From: Oscillospiraceae bacterium
GTDB taxonomy: Bacteria > Bacillota > Clostridia > Oscillospirales > Oscillospiraceae
DNA length: 64,000 nt
Direction: 5' to 3'
NCBI GenBank assembly: GCA_015067845.1
Contig: SVLT01000008.1
Span: forward strand, 1 to 64,000
How positions within the stretch are numbered: the stretch's first letter is position 1; the number at the start of each line of letters is the position of its first letter. The translations under genes and the position numbers were made by a program. The notes under the pieces are model-generated. The model did not search any database. It was not told where the DNA came from and was given only the letters and a program-made list of their open reading frames with translations. Shown in pieces: positions 20,789 to 31,473 of the stretch.

Positions 20789-21235
20789 TTATGCTTCTTC
20801 GATCTTCACAGTCAGGGGTGCGGAGATCTCGTAGCCCAGCTTGCATGTCACGGTATAGGTACCCACGGACTTGATGGTTTCGGAAATCACGATCTTCCGC
20901 TTGTCCAGTGTGATGCCGGCCTTGGCTTTCAGCGCGTCGGCAATTTCCTGGTTGGTAACAGAGCCAAAGAGACGGCCTGCGCCGCCGCCCTTGCAGGTGA
21001 CCACCAGAGTCAGCTCACGCAGCTGCTTGGACAGCGCCAGAGCCTCTGCCTTTTCCTTGGCGATACGTTCCTGGGTGGCCTTGTCGTTCATGCGCATGGT
21101 ATTGATGGCATCGGGAGTGGCTTCAATAGCCATCTTCTTGGGGAGCATGAAGTTCCGTGCGTAACCGTCGGAAACCTCCAGCATCTGACCCTTTTTACCC
21201 TTGCCTTTTACATCTTGTAACAGAATTACTTTCAT
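20789..21235 (-). CDS. rplI: 50S ribosomal protein L9
   Basis: MKVILLQDVKGKGKKGQMLEVSDGYARNFMLPKKMA. Confidence 0.98.
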   Translation of the reverse strand: MKVILLQDVKGKGKKGQMLEVSDGYARNFMLPKKMAIEATPDAINTMRMNDKATQERIAKEKAEALALSKQLRELTLVVTCKGGGAGRLFGSVTNQEIADALKAKAGITLDKRKIVISETIKSVGTYTVTCKLGYEISAPLTVKIEEA

Positions 21236-21249
21236 AATATTACTCCTAA

Positions 21250-23235
21250 TTATTGTTCGTAGTATTTGTCAATGGAAGCTACCAGTTGATCCAGCGCTTC
21301 CTTCACTGTGCAGCCCGGCATCTGTGCACCGGCTGTGGCCGTATTGCCGCCGCCGCCCAAGGGCTCCAGGATCATCTGCACATTGGCATCGCCAATGGAA
21401 CGGGCGGATACAATGACCCGATCATCGTCGGGATACAGCACAAAGGATGCGGTGATGCCGGAAATGTTCAGCAGTTCATCCGCAGCCTGGGCAGCCAATG
21501 TCCGGGAAGTAGTGGTGGTCAGCGCGGCGATCGCCAGCTCCTGGCGGTACAGCCGGGCAGACTTGATGATCTGGTACTTGGACATGGTGTCCTGGAAGTC
21601 GTTTTGCAGGAGCTTTTTCACTTCCACCGTATCCGCGCCCCATTGCCGCAGCACTGCCGCCGCCTCGAAGGTGCGCTCGCCGGTGCGGACATTGAAGCTC
21701 TTAGTGTCCAGGAAAATACCCGCCATCAGGCTCTTGGCCTCAATGGGCAGAACATCGCTCTTTTCCACGGCGTATTGCAGCAGCTCTGTCACCAGTTCCG
21801 CCGCAGAGGAAGCAAAGGGCTCGTGGAGATTCACCACAACCGGATTGATATACTCCGCCGCTCTGCGGTGGTGATCCACCACGCAGACCTTGGGAATGGC
21901 TTCCAAAAGGGGCTGGCACTCCACCTGATCCGGGCGGTTGGTATCCACTACCACCAGGGTGCTGTGGTTGTCGCACAACAAAAGCGCTTCCTGACCGGAA
22001 ATAAAGGTTTCCCGGTATTCCGGCACAACGCGGATCTCGTCCAGCAGCTTTTCCGCCACATTTTTCTCCAGATCCAAAACGATATAGGCCTTTTTGCCCT
22101 TCTTGCGGCACATACAGGAAATACCCATAGCCGCGCCCACTGCATCCAGGTCTGCATTCTTGTGTCCCATGATGAACACCTGACTGCTCTGACCGATCAG
22201 TTCCATCAGAGAGTTGGCAGTAACACGGGAACGCACCTTGCTGCGGTGGTCGTTTTCTCTGTTGCGGCCGCCGTAGAAGGTGAAGTTGAAGCGATCCTTG
22301 ATGACCGCCTGGTCACCGCCACGGCTTAGGGACATTTCAATGGCCAAGGCCGCAAAATTATAGCTTTCCTCAAAATTCGCGCCATCCACGCCGATGCCCA
22401 GAGAAATGGACACCGTCAGGCCGGTGGGATTCTCCACCTGATGAATGTCCTCCAGTAAGGAGAATTTTCCTTCCGTCGCCCGTTCCAGATCCTGTTTTTC
22501 AAACACCAGCAGGAAACGGTTGCGCTCCAACCGGCGGAACAGGCCATGGTAGGCTTCCACCCAGGAGGTGATGACCTCATTGATCCGCGCATTCAGGTTG
22601 GAAATGCCACTTTCTGTGAGGTTTTTGATAAGCTCCTCGTAGTTATCCACCAAAATGATGCTAACCACAGGACGGGAGCGGATATATTCGTCCCGAACCA
22701 GATACAGCTCCGTCAGGTCGCTGAAATACAGCATGCCCAGGGCCGTTCCTTCCGGATCATCCGCCCGGAGGGCTGTACCGTACACCCGGTAACGGCGGTC
22801 AGAAATGGTGATATCGTAGGGGTACTCCGGCTTGCCGGCGGTCAGCCAATCCAGACTAAGGCCGGGCAAAACACTTTCCAATTTCTGATGCAAATATTTA
22901 TTCTGATAGCCTGTGATAGAAGCAAATGCATCGTTGGTCCATATAATACTTTTGTCACCCAGACGCACCAACGCCATGGGCAGCGGAACATCCGCACCGG
23001 CGCCTACACCGGCGCTGTCAAAAGCAGTTTTCACATACTGCTGGATCTCCCGGCGGCGGTATACGCGGCATATGACATAGTAGATTCCCAGAACGGCAGT
23101 CAAGCCGCCTTCCACTGCGGCCAAAACATAGTTTTCCATCACTGCTGCCGCAACGGCAAAGCCTGCCATCACAACAAAAAAGACCCACAGTCCCGGCCAA
23201 AGCAGCCGCCCCAGTTTCTTGTTCATATGTCGCAC
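21250..23235 (-). CDS. gdpP: Cyclic-di-AMP phosphodiesterase GdpP-like (TM, PAS, degenerate GGDEF, DHH/DHHA1)
   Basis: GHKNADLDAVGAAMG DHH motif, VDHHRR, two N-terminal TM helices; rplI/dnaB neighbours. Confidence 0.93.
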   Translation of the reverse strand: MRHMNKKLGRLLWPGLWVFFVVMAGFAVAAAVMENYVLAAVEGGLTAVLGIYYVICRVYRRREIQQYVKTAFDSAGVGAGADVPLPMALVRLGDKSIIWTNDAFASITGYQNKYLHQKLESVLPGLSLDWLTAGKPEYPYDITISDRRYRVYGTALRADDPEGTALGMLYFSDLTELYLVRDEYIRSRPVVSIILVDNYEELIKNLTESGISNLNARINEVITSWVEAYHGLFRRLERNRFLLVFEKQDLERATEGKFSLLEDIHQVENPTGLTVSISLGIGVDGANFEESYNFAALAIEMSLSRGGDQAVIKDRFNFTFYGGRNRENDHRSKVRSRVTANSLMELIGQSSQVFIMGHKNADLDAVGAAMGISCMCRKKGKKAYIVLDLEKNVAEKLLDEIRVVPEYRETFISGQEALLLCDNHSTLVVVDTNRPDQVECQPLLEAIPKVCVVDHHRRAAEYINPVVVNLHEPFASSAAELVTELLQYAVEKSDVLPIEAKSLMAGIFLDTKSFNVRTGERTFEAAAVLRQWGADTVEVKKLLQNDFQDTMSKYQIIKSARLYRQELAIAALTTTTSRTLAAQAADELLNISGITASFVLYPDDDRVIVSARSIGDANVQMILEPLGGGGNTATAGAQMPGCTVKEALDQLVASIDKYYEQ

Positions 23236-23282
23236 CTCCTAAAAATAGGTATACTTTCCACATTACATTGATCCTAGCGTAT

Positions 23283-23311
23283 ATTATAGCAAAAGAAAAC
23301 ACCGGGTGCAA
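23283..23311 (-). promoter_or_regulatory. Sigma-A promoter for gdpP-rplI-dnaB
   Basis: Minus strand TTGCAC-17-TATAAT. Confidence 0.75.
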
Positions 23312-23432
23312 CTGTTTTTCATAGTTTTTTCCAAAAGTATCTCCCCGTTTTTACATAGAAAACCATTACGGACGCAAGATAACAACAGCAAAATGCGGAT
23401 TTTGATCCCGGTTATGGCAAGGAGGTTATGTT

Positions 23433-24383
23433 ATGTCAACTAAAATCACGGTGATCGGTGCCGGCAGCGTGGGTTCTGCCATTACCAACGACATTCTGGT
23501 ACAGGGAATCGCCAGCGAAGTGGTGATGATCGATATCAACAAGGAAAAGGCCATGGGCGAAGCCATGGATATTTATCAGGGCGCGCCCTTCTGCGCCCCG
23601 GCCATCATCCGCCCCGGGGATTATGAGGATGCCGCAGGCTCCCAGATTGTCATCATCACCTGCGGCGTGCCCCGCAAGCCCGGTCAGACCCGACTGGAGC
23701 TGGCCCAGACCAATGTGAACATTCTGAAAGGAATCACGCCTCAGATCGTCCGATACGCCCCGGACGCCATTTATATTTTGGTCTCCAATCCTGTGGATAT
23801 TCTGACCTATGTGTTCACCAAAATTTCAGGCATCCCGGAAAACCGCATTCTGGGGTCCGGCACGGTGCTGGACACCAGCCGTCTGCAATCGGAGCTGGCA
23901 AGGCGTTTTCACATCAGTCCCAAAAATGTCCACGCCCATGTCTACGGCGAGCATGGGGACAGTTCCTTTATTCCCTGGTCCCTGGCCACCATTGCCAACA
24001 ACAAGATCGACGACTACCGCAACAATGTAGCTGATCCAAGCCGCATCCGTTGGAGCAAGGACGATCATCCGGCTGTGGAAGAGTTCGTCAAGCAGTCCGG
24101 CGCGCAGGTGATCAAAAGCAAGGGCGCGACCTTCTATGCCGTGGCCATTTCTGTGTGCCACATCTGCAAGTGCGTCCTAAACGGCAGCGGCACGGCCCTG
24201 ACTGTGTCCACCATGATGCACGGGGAATACGGCGTGGAAGATGTGTGCCTGTCCACCTTGGCCTTGGTGGGCAGTAACGGCGTGCACACCAAGATCACCT
24301 CTCCCCTGACCCCCGAGGAAACGGAGAAGATGCAGTTAAGCGCCCGGAAGTTGAAAGAAATCATTCACGGTTTGGAAATCTGA
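23433..24383 (+). CDS. ldh: L-lactate dehydrogenase
   Basis: MSTKITVIGAGSVGSAITNDI; active site GEHGDS. Confidence 0.95.
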   Translation: MSTKITVIGAGSVGSAITNDILVQGIASEVVMIDINKEKAMGEAMDIYQGAPFCAPAIIRPGDYEDAAGSQIVIITCGVPRKPGQTRLELAQTNVNILKGITPQIVRYAPDAIYILVSNPVDILTYVFTKISGIPENRILGSGTVLDTSRLQSELARRFHISPKNVHAHVYGEHGDSSFIPWSLATIANNKIDDYRNNVADPSRIRWSKDDHPAVEEFVKQSGAQVIKSKGATFYAVAISVCHICKCVLNGSGTALTVSTMMHGEYGVEDVCLSTLALVGSNGVHTKITSPLTPEETEKMQLSARKLKEIIHGLEI

Positions 24384-24395
24384 AACGGTACGCTT

Positions 24396-24628
24396 GGCGA
24401 TAGGGATTGCCACACCAGTGACCTCTGTCACTGGTTCACAATGACATATCGTAGGGGACGGGTTTTCCGTCCCCTAGGCGGCAGGTTGCCGCTCCTACAA
24501 ACACACACAAACATCGAAAATGTAGGGGCTGGCACCCACGACAGCCCGTTGTATGAATGAGTGCTATCCTTGCGGGGCGTCGAAGGCGCCGCCCCCTACA
24601 TATATTCTGTTCGGCGATGGGGATTGCG
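24396..24628. repeat. Cluster of intergenic hairpin repeats
   Basis: ggcgatagggattgcc...caccagtgacctctgtcactggttcacaatgaca, then two TGTAGGGG...CCCCTACA-type modules (24450-24499, 24521-24600), then ggcgatggggattgcg. Confidence 0.8.
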
Positions 24629-24848
24629 AAAAGAGTCGAACACATCTTTGAAAAAGAGGTATACTTTTCCCGAAAACTGTGTTATAATACTTTTACAATG
24701 CGCCGGGTGGGGCAGTCCCGGGCAAAGAAAATTGAAAAAATCAGCGGGCATTTCCCTCACATTCGCCATACAGGGCGCAAGAATGTGACAAGTGGCTGCC
24801 TGCTTTGTTATGGCTTTTTAGCCGCATTTTGAAAGGAGTTACTATACT

Positions 24849-26504
24849 TTGGCAGAAAAACTGAAAATCATTCCCCTTGGCGGTCTGGACGAGATCGGCA
24901 AGAACTGTACCGTTTTGGAATATGGCAAGGACATGATCGTCATCGACTGCGGCGTTGCATTCCCGGACGAAGATATGTACGGCGTTGACCTGGTGATCCC
25001 GGACTTTTCCTATCTGGTGCAGAACGCAAAGAAGCTGCGGGGTATGTTCATCACCCACGGACACGAAGATCACATCGGCTCTATCCCCTACTGCATGCAG
25101 CAGGTCAATTGTCCCATCCATGGCACCGCCATGACCAACGGACTGATCCGGCTGAAGCTGGAAGAGCACCGTCTGACCGACGCCGTAAAGCTCGTCACCC
25201 ACAAGCCCGGCGACGTGGTTAAGGCCGGCTGCTTTTCCGTAGAGTTCATCCATGTCAACCATTCCATCGCCGATGCTGTGGCGTTTGCCATCCACACGCC
25301 TGTGGGCACGGTGGTTATGACCGGCGACTTCAAGATCGATCCCACCGCCGCGGACGGCATGATCGATCTGGCCCGTTTCGGCGAACTGGGCAACCAGGGT
25401 ATTCTGGCCCTGCTGGCCGACTCCACCAACGCCGAACGCACCGGCTACACACCCAGCGAAAATCTGGTGGCGGAGAGTCTGGATCGTCAGTTCCGCAACT
25501 GCGATCAGCGGATCATCATCACCACCTTTGCATCCAATATGCACCGGATCAAGGCAGTTCTGGCTACTGCCATCCGTCACGGTCGGAAGGTAGCCGTGTC
25601 CGGTCGGAGCATGGAAAATATGCTGAAGGTCGCTCAGGAGCTGGGTTATCTGAAAGTGCCTTCTGGCACGATCATCGATTTGGGTGCGGTGAAAAGCCTG
25701 CCCAAAAACAAGGTTGTCATCGTCTCCACCGGCTCTCAGGGTGAGAACATGTCCGCCCTGTACCGCATGGCCTTTAACACCCACAAGCAGATCGACATCA
25801 CCGCCGAGGACCGGGTCATTATCTCCGCGTCCGCCATCCCCGGCAACGAAAAGGCGGTCTCCCGGATCATCAATGAGCTATACCGCAAGGGCGCGGATGT
25901 GGTCTATGAAAAGAGCGAAGGTCTCCATGTCTCCGGCCACGCCTGTCAGGAAGAATTGAAGATCTTGCTTGCTCTGTGCAAACCGAAATATTTTATTCCC
26001 GTCCACGGCGAGCAGCGGATGCTGCAAATTCACGGACGGCTGGCCCAGCAAATGGGCATTGCGCCCCGGAATGTGATCATCGGAGAGATCGGTTCTGTGA
26101 TCGAGCCGGGCGTCCGCAGCTGCAAAATCAATGGCACCGTGACCGCCGGCAAGGTCTTTGTGGACGGCACCGGCGTGGGCGATGTAGGAAGCGTCGTCCT
26201 GCGGGATCGCAAGCATCTTGCGCAGGACGGCATGATCGTGGTGTGTCTGAACCTGTCCGGTCAGGACGGAAGCATCATTTCCGGCCCGGATATCATCACC
26301 CGGGGCTTTATCTATGTAAAGGAATCCGAGGCGCTGATGGAAGAGCTGCGCGCGGTTGCCATGGAAGCCATTGAACGCTGTCAGCGCAGACGGGTACGGG
26401 ATTGGTCCGCTATCAAGACCGCCATCAAGAGCGATCTGAGCGGTTATCTGTACAAAACCACCAAGCGTAATCCCATGATTTTGCCTGTGATTACGGAACT
26501 GTAA
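24849..26504 (+). CDS. rnj: Ribonuclease J (TTG start)
   Basis: FITHGHEDHIGSIPY metallo-beta-lactamase motif; LLADSTNAERTGYT; SD AAAGGAG before TTG. Confidence 0.95.
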   Translation: MAEKLKIIPLGGLDEIGKNCTVLEYGKDMIVIDCGVAFPDEDMYGVDLVIPDFSYLVQNAKKLRGMFITHGHEDHIGSIPYCMQQVNCPIHGTAMTNGLIRLKLEEHRLTDAVKLVTHKPGDVVKAGCFSVEFIHVNHSIADAVAFAIHTPVGTVVMTGDFKIDPTAADGMIDLARFGELGNQGILALLADSTNAERTGYTPSENLVAESLDRQFRNCDQRIIITTFASNMHRIKAVLATAIRHGRKVAVSGRSMENMLKVAQELGYLKVPSGTIIDLGAVKSLPKNKVVIVSTGSQGENMSALYRMAFNTHKQIDITAEDRVIISASAIPGNEKAVSRIINELYRKGADVVYEKSEGLHVSGHACQEELKILLALCKPKYFIPVHGEQRMLQIHGRLAQQMGIAPRNVIIGEIGSVIEPGVRSCKINGTVTAGKVFVDGTGVGDVGSVVLRDRKHLAQDGMIVVCLNLSGQDGSIISGPDIITRGFIYVKESEALMEELRAVAMEAIERCQRRRVRDWSAIKTAIKSDLSGYLYKTTKRNPMILPVITEL

Positions 26505-26530
26505 ACAAAAAAGAAGGGTTCCATAAAAAA

Positions 26531-26556
26531 GAAGCCGCATTTGCGGCTTCTTTCTT
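26531..26556. terminator. Bidirectional terminator between rnj and GNAT gene
   Basis: gaagccgcatttgcggcttc flanked by A-run and T-run. Confidence 0.75.
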
Positions 26557-27037
26557 ATTCAAAAATCTGTCTGATCTCCCGAGCAGACCCGCGCAGGTGC
26601 ACAAAATTGCTATTTTCGTCGATTTGCGTCATCCCCAGTTTTCCCATCAGCTTGCGGGAACGCAGGTTCTGTTTGACTGCAAAGGCCTCCAAGGTTTCTA
26701 AATCTGCCGGAAGCATTTTCGCAAGATATTTGCCAAAGCAATAAAACAGCGTTGTGCGCTGGTATGCCTGCTTGATCTGAACTTCTTCGATCATCAGCAG
26801 GTTTCCGTTTGTATAGTACTGGACATAACCTGCAAGGCTGTCATCTGCAAAGCACAAAATGATCTGCCGGGGTGCTTTCTCCAAAGCCGGAGACACTGCA
26901 CCAAGCCACTGCTGTTTTTCCTGTTCATAGCTCAACTCGCTTGGTGCGATTTTGCGCATATTGTCATAAAAAAGGTCAAACAATTGGGGAAGCCAACGTT
27001 CCTTTTCATTTTTGTTTAATGTACCAAACCGGATCAT
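26555..27037 (-). CDS. GNAT-like N-acetyltransferase
   Basis: GNLLMIEEVQIKQAYQRTTLFYCFGKYL; NLRSRKLMGKLGM. Confidence 0.7.
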   Translation of the reverse strand: MIRFGTLNKNEKERWLPQLFDLFYDNMRKIAPSELSYEQEKQQWLGAVSPALEKAPRQIILCFADDSLAGYVQYYTNGNLLMIEEVQIKQAYQRTTLFYCFGKYLAKMLPADLETLEAFAVKQNLRSRKLMGKLGMTQIDENSNFVHLRGSAREIRQIFE

Positions 27038-27081
27038 TAATTATGCTCCTTTTATTCTGATCAGAACTATTTCGTTGAAAA

Positions 27082-27115
27082 GAAAAAGCCTTTGTCTACG
27101 ACAAAGGCTTTTTCT
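27082..27115 (-). terminator. Terminator of tRNA-Gly unit
   Basis: AAGCCTTTGTC-tac-GACAAAGGCTT with flanking A/T runs. Confidence 0.75.
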
Positions 27116-27119
27116 TTTC

Positions 27120-27195
27120 TGGAGCGGGTGACGAGGCTCGAACTCGCTACCTCCACCTTGGCAAGGTGGCGCTCTACCGGATGAGCTACACCCGC
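27120..27195 (-). tRNA. tRNA-Gly (GCC), CCA encoded
   Basis: GCGGGTGTAGCTCATCCGGTAGAGCGCCACCTTGCCAAGGTGGAGGTAGCGAGTTCGAGCCTCGTCACCCGCTCCA; anticodon GCC. Confidence 0.95.
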
Positions 27196-27207
27196 GGAAC
27201 AAAAGGT

Positions 27208-27235
27208 ATTATAACAGAAATTTTGTTTTTGTCAA
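27208..27235 (-). promoter_or_regulatory. tRNA-Gly promoter
   Basis: Minus strand TTGACA-16-TATAAT. Confidence 0.8.
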
Positions 27236-27252
27236 TACCTTTTCTTCGTCTT

Positions 27253-28329
27253 TTATGAATTTTCCTCAATCAATGTGGGATACGCGGAATAATCCCAGAC
27301 ATACTCCGTCATTTCCTCCTGCGCGTAGAGGCGGAAGCCGGTATCGGCGCTGTTGAGAAGGTCTATGTAATAATATTCCCCATCCAGCTGCACCGCATTC
27401 CACACCCAGGGCGTGCCTGAGCGTGTGCCGGTTACCATATAACAGTTCAATCCCGCTTCCCGGCACATGGCGCCGTAGACCATGGCAAACGCCCGGTGGT
27501 CTCCCACGCCGTGCAAAAGCAGGCTGTATGCCGGTGTGATGGAAGTTTGAATATTATACTCATAACGCCCCATGAGGAATTCATAGAGCCGCTGGGCTTT
27601 TTCTTCTGCCGACCAATTTCCAGACACATACTGAGCCGCAGAGGCAAAGACCGGCGCGACTTTGTTTTGCAATGTCCGCAGCTCCGCCCGGCTGGTCTGG
27701 TAAGAGAATTTCAGCTCCACGATCTGCTTCTCCCCCTCTTCCGGGTACAAACTGACCGTCACCTCTGGTGATTCCATCACACGCTGGGGATATTCCAGGG
27801 CATAGTCTGCCACCATTTGGACATAATCCGGCTGTTCCGGGCCCTCGAAATACACCACAACGCCTGCCGCGCAGGCATCCAGCTGCTGCTTTATGATCTG
27901 CTCTGCCTGCTGCAGATTTGCCGCACGCTGGATCTTGTCCAACTGTGTCCGGTTCTGCAAGTAGGAAATCTGGACGCTCACCGCTTTGCGGCCGCCGCTG
28001 GTGCCGAACTGGTAATCGATCTTATCCACCCCATAGGCGGCGAAGGGATTGTTCCTGCTGACCTCGGATACTGCTGTATCCAAGTCATTCTGCGCCCTTT
28101 CTTCGGACTCGTACTGCATGGAGAGCATACCGCTTTCCTTGCCGGCTTCGATCCAGATGCTCAGGGCCGCTGTCACATCTGCATAATCGGAAACCGTAAC
28201 GGCGGCATCACTTACCTGCTTGGAGGGTTCTTCGTGGGGTTCAACGGAAGAATAACTGCCGTCCGTCCAAAAACTGCAACCGCACAAAAGCAAACTCAGC
28301 ATCAAAAACAGCGCTGTTATCCGTTTCAT
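27253..28329 (-). CDS. Lipoprotein with C-terminal transglutaminase-like domain
   Basis: MKRITALFLMLSLLLCGC lipobox; GVGDHRAFAMVYGAMCREAGLNCYMVTG...HxD-like WVWNAVQLDGEYYYIDLL. Confidence 0.75.
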   Translation of the reverse strand: MKRITALFLMLSLLLCGCSFWTDGSYSSVEPHEEPSKQVSDAAVTVSDYADVTAALSIWIEAGKESGMLSMQYESEERAQNDLDTAVSEVSRNNPFAAYGVDKIDYQFGTSGGRKAVSVQISYLQNRTQLDKIQRAANLQQAEQIIKQQLDACAAGVVVYFEGPEQPDYVQMVADYALEYPQRVMESPEVTVSLYPEEGEKQIVELKFSYQTSRAELRTLQNKVAPVFASAAQYVSGNWSAEEKAQRLYEFLMGRYEYNIQTSITPAYSLLLHGVGDHRAFAMVYGAMCREAGLNCYMVTGTRSGTPWVWNAVQLDGEYYYIDLLNSADTGFRLYAQEEMTEYVWDYSAYPTLIEENS

Positions 28330-28346
28330 TTTACCCCACTCCTTTC

Positions 28347-29210
28347 TTACAATGCGTCCTTGGAATAGCGGGAGAAGCCGTCGCCCAACACCTGGTGGGC
28401 CTCCTGCACGATGATGAAGGCATTGGGGTCAATGCTTACCACCAGTTCCTTTAATTCTGCCAGCTGCTGGCGTTTTACCGCCGTCAGTATGACCTTGGTA
28501 TCCGAGCCGCTGTATGCGCCCTCCCCTTTCAGGAAGGTCGCGCCTCGGTTCAGTTCTGTGCCGATCCGCCGGGCAACTTCCGCATGCTCCCGGGTGATGA
28601 TCAACACAACCTTGGAGTAATCGAACCGGTAAACCACCGCATCGATCACCCGTCCCATCACGAACACGGCAATACCGCAGTACAAGGCTCTGCTCATATC
28701 CCCAAAGGCAATGCCTGTCAGGGTGACCACAACCAGATCAAAGCAGGTGTTGATGATTCCGATGGGCACATTGGGCCATTTGCGCTTCAACAAACGGACG
28801 ATGATATCCGATCCGCCGGTGGTTGCACCGGTAGCAAACACCACACCCAGTCCCAAGCCACACAGCACACCGCCGTAGAGCGCGGCCACCAGAGTATCGA
28901 TCTCCGGCACCGGCAAAACAGAAAATGCATCAATGGCAACAGAGCTTGCCAACATACCCAGCAGCGACTGAAAAAAGAACTTTTTGCCCAACTTCCAGCC
29001 TCCAAGGGCGAACAGCGGGATATTGATGAGCGCGGTCAACGTACCCACCGTACCGAAGTCCAGCAGGTGCACCAGTATCATGGACAAACCGGTAAGTCCG
29101 CCCACATTCATGTTATGGGACAGCATAAACATATTGAAGCCTACGCCAAACACAGCGCATCCCAGTATGATCTTTACGGTGCTGCCCAAAAATTGGAGTT
29201 TATTCTTCAT
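28347..29210 (-). CDS. YitT family membrane protein
   Basis: Multi-TM N-terminus, NVGGLTGLSMIL, ATGATTGGSDIIVRLL, C-terminal DUF2179-like. Confidence 0.9.
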   Translation of the reverse strand: MKNKLQFLGSTVKIILGCAVFGVGFNMFMLSHNMNVGGLTGLSMILVHLLDFGTVGTLTALINIPLFALGGWKLGKKFFFQSLLGMLASSVAIDAFSVLPVPEIDTLVAALYGGVLCGLGLGVVFATGATTGGSDIIVRLLKRKWPNVPIGIINTCFDLVVVTLTGIAFGDMSRALYCGIAVFVMGRVIDAVVYRFDYSKVVLIITREHAEVARRIGTELNRGATFLKGEGAYSGSDTKVILTAVKRQQLAELKELVVSIDPNAFIIVQEAHQVLGDGFSRYSKDAL

Positions 29211-29213
29211 GGA

Positions 29214-31469
29214 TCAGACCTCAAAACTGATTTGCTTTTCCGGTGCGTCCTCTTCTTTCAGGGGAGAGCCTGCTGAGGGGATATTTCTGCTGCGGTAACG
29301 GCTTTGATTGACGATGCCGCAGTCAGCGAGCTTCTGCACCTGGGAAACAGCAGCCTTTTTCTTCAAGGATACCACGGATACGCCGATGGTATTCCGGGTG
29401 GTCTTGGGAAGCAGCTGGGCTGTGGAGAAGATGACCGCCCGGCTGTCGGTAGTGAATACCGCCATTTGGGTATCCTCGGTCATAGCAAACACTTCCACCA
29501 GCTTGCTCTTATCCGAATAAGCACCGGTGAGTTTCTTTCGGTTGGTCTTGGTCTCATAGGCGGACAGAGGCACTTTTGCTGCCTTGCCATTTTCAAAGAA
29601 GAACAGCACAAAGCCCTTGTAATCCCCGGGCAGCACCACCTGGACTACGCTTTCACCGGGATCCATACCCAATTTCTGAGGCAGATAATCGCCCAACTGG
29701 GATGCCTTGCCGTCCTCAAAATCGGAAAGGCGGGTCTTATAGCACTGGAACTGATTGGTGAACACCAGCAGCTCTTCCTTGTTGCTGGTTTCCACGCTGT
29801 AATGCAGGCTGTCGCCCTCTTTGAATTTCTGCTCGCCGCTCATCCGCAGGGACTGGGCGGTGATCTTCTTCAGATAGCCTTCCTTGGACAGGAACATGGT
29901 CACCGGGTAATCCGGTACCTGCTCCTCTTCCTCTTCCAGCTCCACAGAGCCTGATTCGTAGATGATCTCCGTCTTTCTGGGCTGGCCGTACTTCTCGGAT
30001 ACTTTTTTCAGCTCGTCCACAATAACGCCCTGCAATTTCGCATGGCTCTTCAAGATGCCGTTGAGCTCCTTGATCTCCTTTTCCAGATCGGAAATGGCCT
30101 TGGTCTGCTTCAGGATATATTCCTTGTTAATATTGCGCAGTTTGATCTCTGCTACGAAGTTTGCCTGCACTTCATCAATGCCGAAGCCGATCATCAAATT
30201 GGGGATAACTTCCGCATCCAGCTCGGTTTCCCGGATGATCTTGATAGCCTTGTCGATATCCAGCAGTATCCGTTCCAGACCCTTCAGCAGGTGCAGCCGT
30301 TCTTCCTTTTTCTGTACCTGGAAGAAAATGCGGCGCTTGACACATTCCATCCGCCAGGCAGTCCACTCCTCCAAAATCTCGCCCACGCCCATGACTCTGG
30401 GCATACCGGCGATGAGGATGTTGAAGTTACAGGGGAAGCTGTCCTGCAAAGTAGTCAGACGGAACAGCTTTTGCATCAGCTTTTCCGGCTCTGCGCCCCG
30501 TTTCAGGTCGATGGTCAGTTTCAGACCGCCCAGGTCGGTCTCGTCGCGCATGTCGTTGATCTCTTTGATCTTCCCGGCCTTGATCAGGTCCGCAACCTTA
30601 TCCATGATCACTTCCGTGGTGGTGGAATAGGGAATCTCGTAGATCTCGATCAGGTTGCCTTCCTTGACATAGCGCCACTTTGCCCGCAGCTTGAAGCTGC
30701 CACGGCCGGTCTGATAGATCTCCCGGGTGGCATTTTCGTCAAACAACAGCTCGCCGCCGGTGGAGAAATCCGGGCCGGGCAGGGTCTCCAAAATGTCATG
30801 GTCGGGGTTTTCCATCAGGGCAATGGCAGTATCGCAGATCTCTTTCAGATTGAAAGAGCAGATGTTGGATGCCATACCAACAGCGATGCCCTGATTTGCG
30901 GAAACCAGCACATTGGGGAAGGTTGTGGGCAGCAAAGCGGGCTCTTTCATGGTAGCGTCGTAGTTGTCCACCATGTCCACGGTATCGGAATCGATATCCC
31001 GGAACAGCTCCTCGCAGAACTTGTCCAGTTTCGCTTCCGTATAACGGGACGCGGCGTAGGCCATATCCCGGGAGTAGACCTTGCCGAAGTTACCCTTGGA
31101 GTCCACAAAGGGGTGGAGCAGGGTCTCGTTGCCCTTGGCAAGACGCACCATCGTCTCATAGATGGCAGCATCGCCGTGGGGGTTCAGCCGCATGGTCTGA
31201 CCCACAATGTTGGCAGATTTTGTTCTGCCGCCGTTGAGCAGGCCCATTTTGTACATGGTGTACAGGAGCTTGCGGTGTGAGGGCTTAAAGCCGTCGATCT
31301 CCGGGATGGCCCGGGAGACGATAACGGACATGGCATAGGGCATGTAGTTGATCTCCAAAGTTTCGGAGATCGCCTGCTCCGTGGTGGAGCCCACCAGGCC
31401 CATAATGCCGCTGGTGTCGATTTTTTTCTTATTCTGTTCCGGTTCTTTCTTCTTTCGTGCCATATGCAC
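29214..31469 (-). CDS. Type IIA topoisomerase subunit A (ParC/GyrA-like)
   Basis: [56 protein letters not shown]. Confidence 0.93.
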   Translation of the reverse strand: MHMARKKKEPEQNKKKIDTSGIMGLVGSTTEQAISETLEINYMPYAMSVIVSRAIPEIDGFKPSHRKLLYTMYKMGLLNGGRTKSANIVGQTMRLNPHGDAAIYETMVRLAKGNETLLHPFVDSKGNFGKVYSRDMAYAASRYTEAKLDKFCEELFRDIDSDTVDMVDNYDATMKEPALLPTTFPNVLVSANQGIAVGMASNICSFNLKEICDTAIALMENPDHDILETLPGPDFSTGGELLFDENATREIYQTGRGSFKLRAKWRYVKEGNLIEIYEIPYSTTTEVIMDKVADLIKAGKIKEINDMRDETDLGGLKLTIDLKRGAEPEKLMQKLFRLTTLQDSFPCNFNILIAGMPRVMGVGEILEEWTAWRMECVKRRIFFQVQKKEERLHLLKGLERILLDIDKAIKIIRETELDAEVIPNLMIGFGIDEVQANFVAEIKLRNINKEYILKQTKAISDLEKEIKELNGILKSHAKLQGVIVDELKKVSEKYGQPRKTEIIYESGSVELEEEEEQVPDYPVTMFLSKEGYLKKITAQSLRMSGEQKFKEGDSLHYSVETSNKEELLVFTNQFQCYKTRLSDFEDGKASQLGDYLPQKLGMDPGESVVQVVLPGDYKGFVLFFFENGKAAKVPLSAYETKTNRKKLTGAYSDKSKLVEVFAMTEDTQMAVFTTDSRAVIFSTAQLLPKTTRNTIGVSVVSLKKKAAVSQVQKLADCGIVNQSRYRSRNIPSAGSPLKEEDAPEKQISFEV

Positions 31470-31473
31470 CTCT

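Noticed and set aside
24450-24600. Possible CRISPR-like repeats
   Set aside because: Units are palindromic, unequal and dispersed; no regular spacers and no cas genes.
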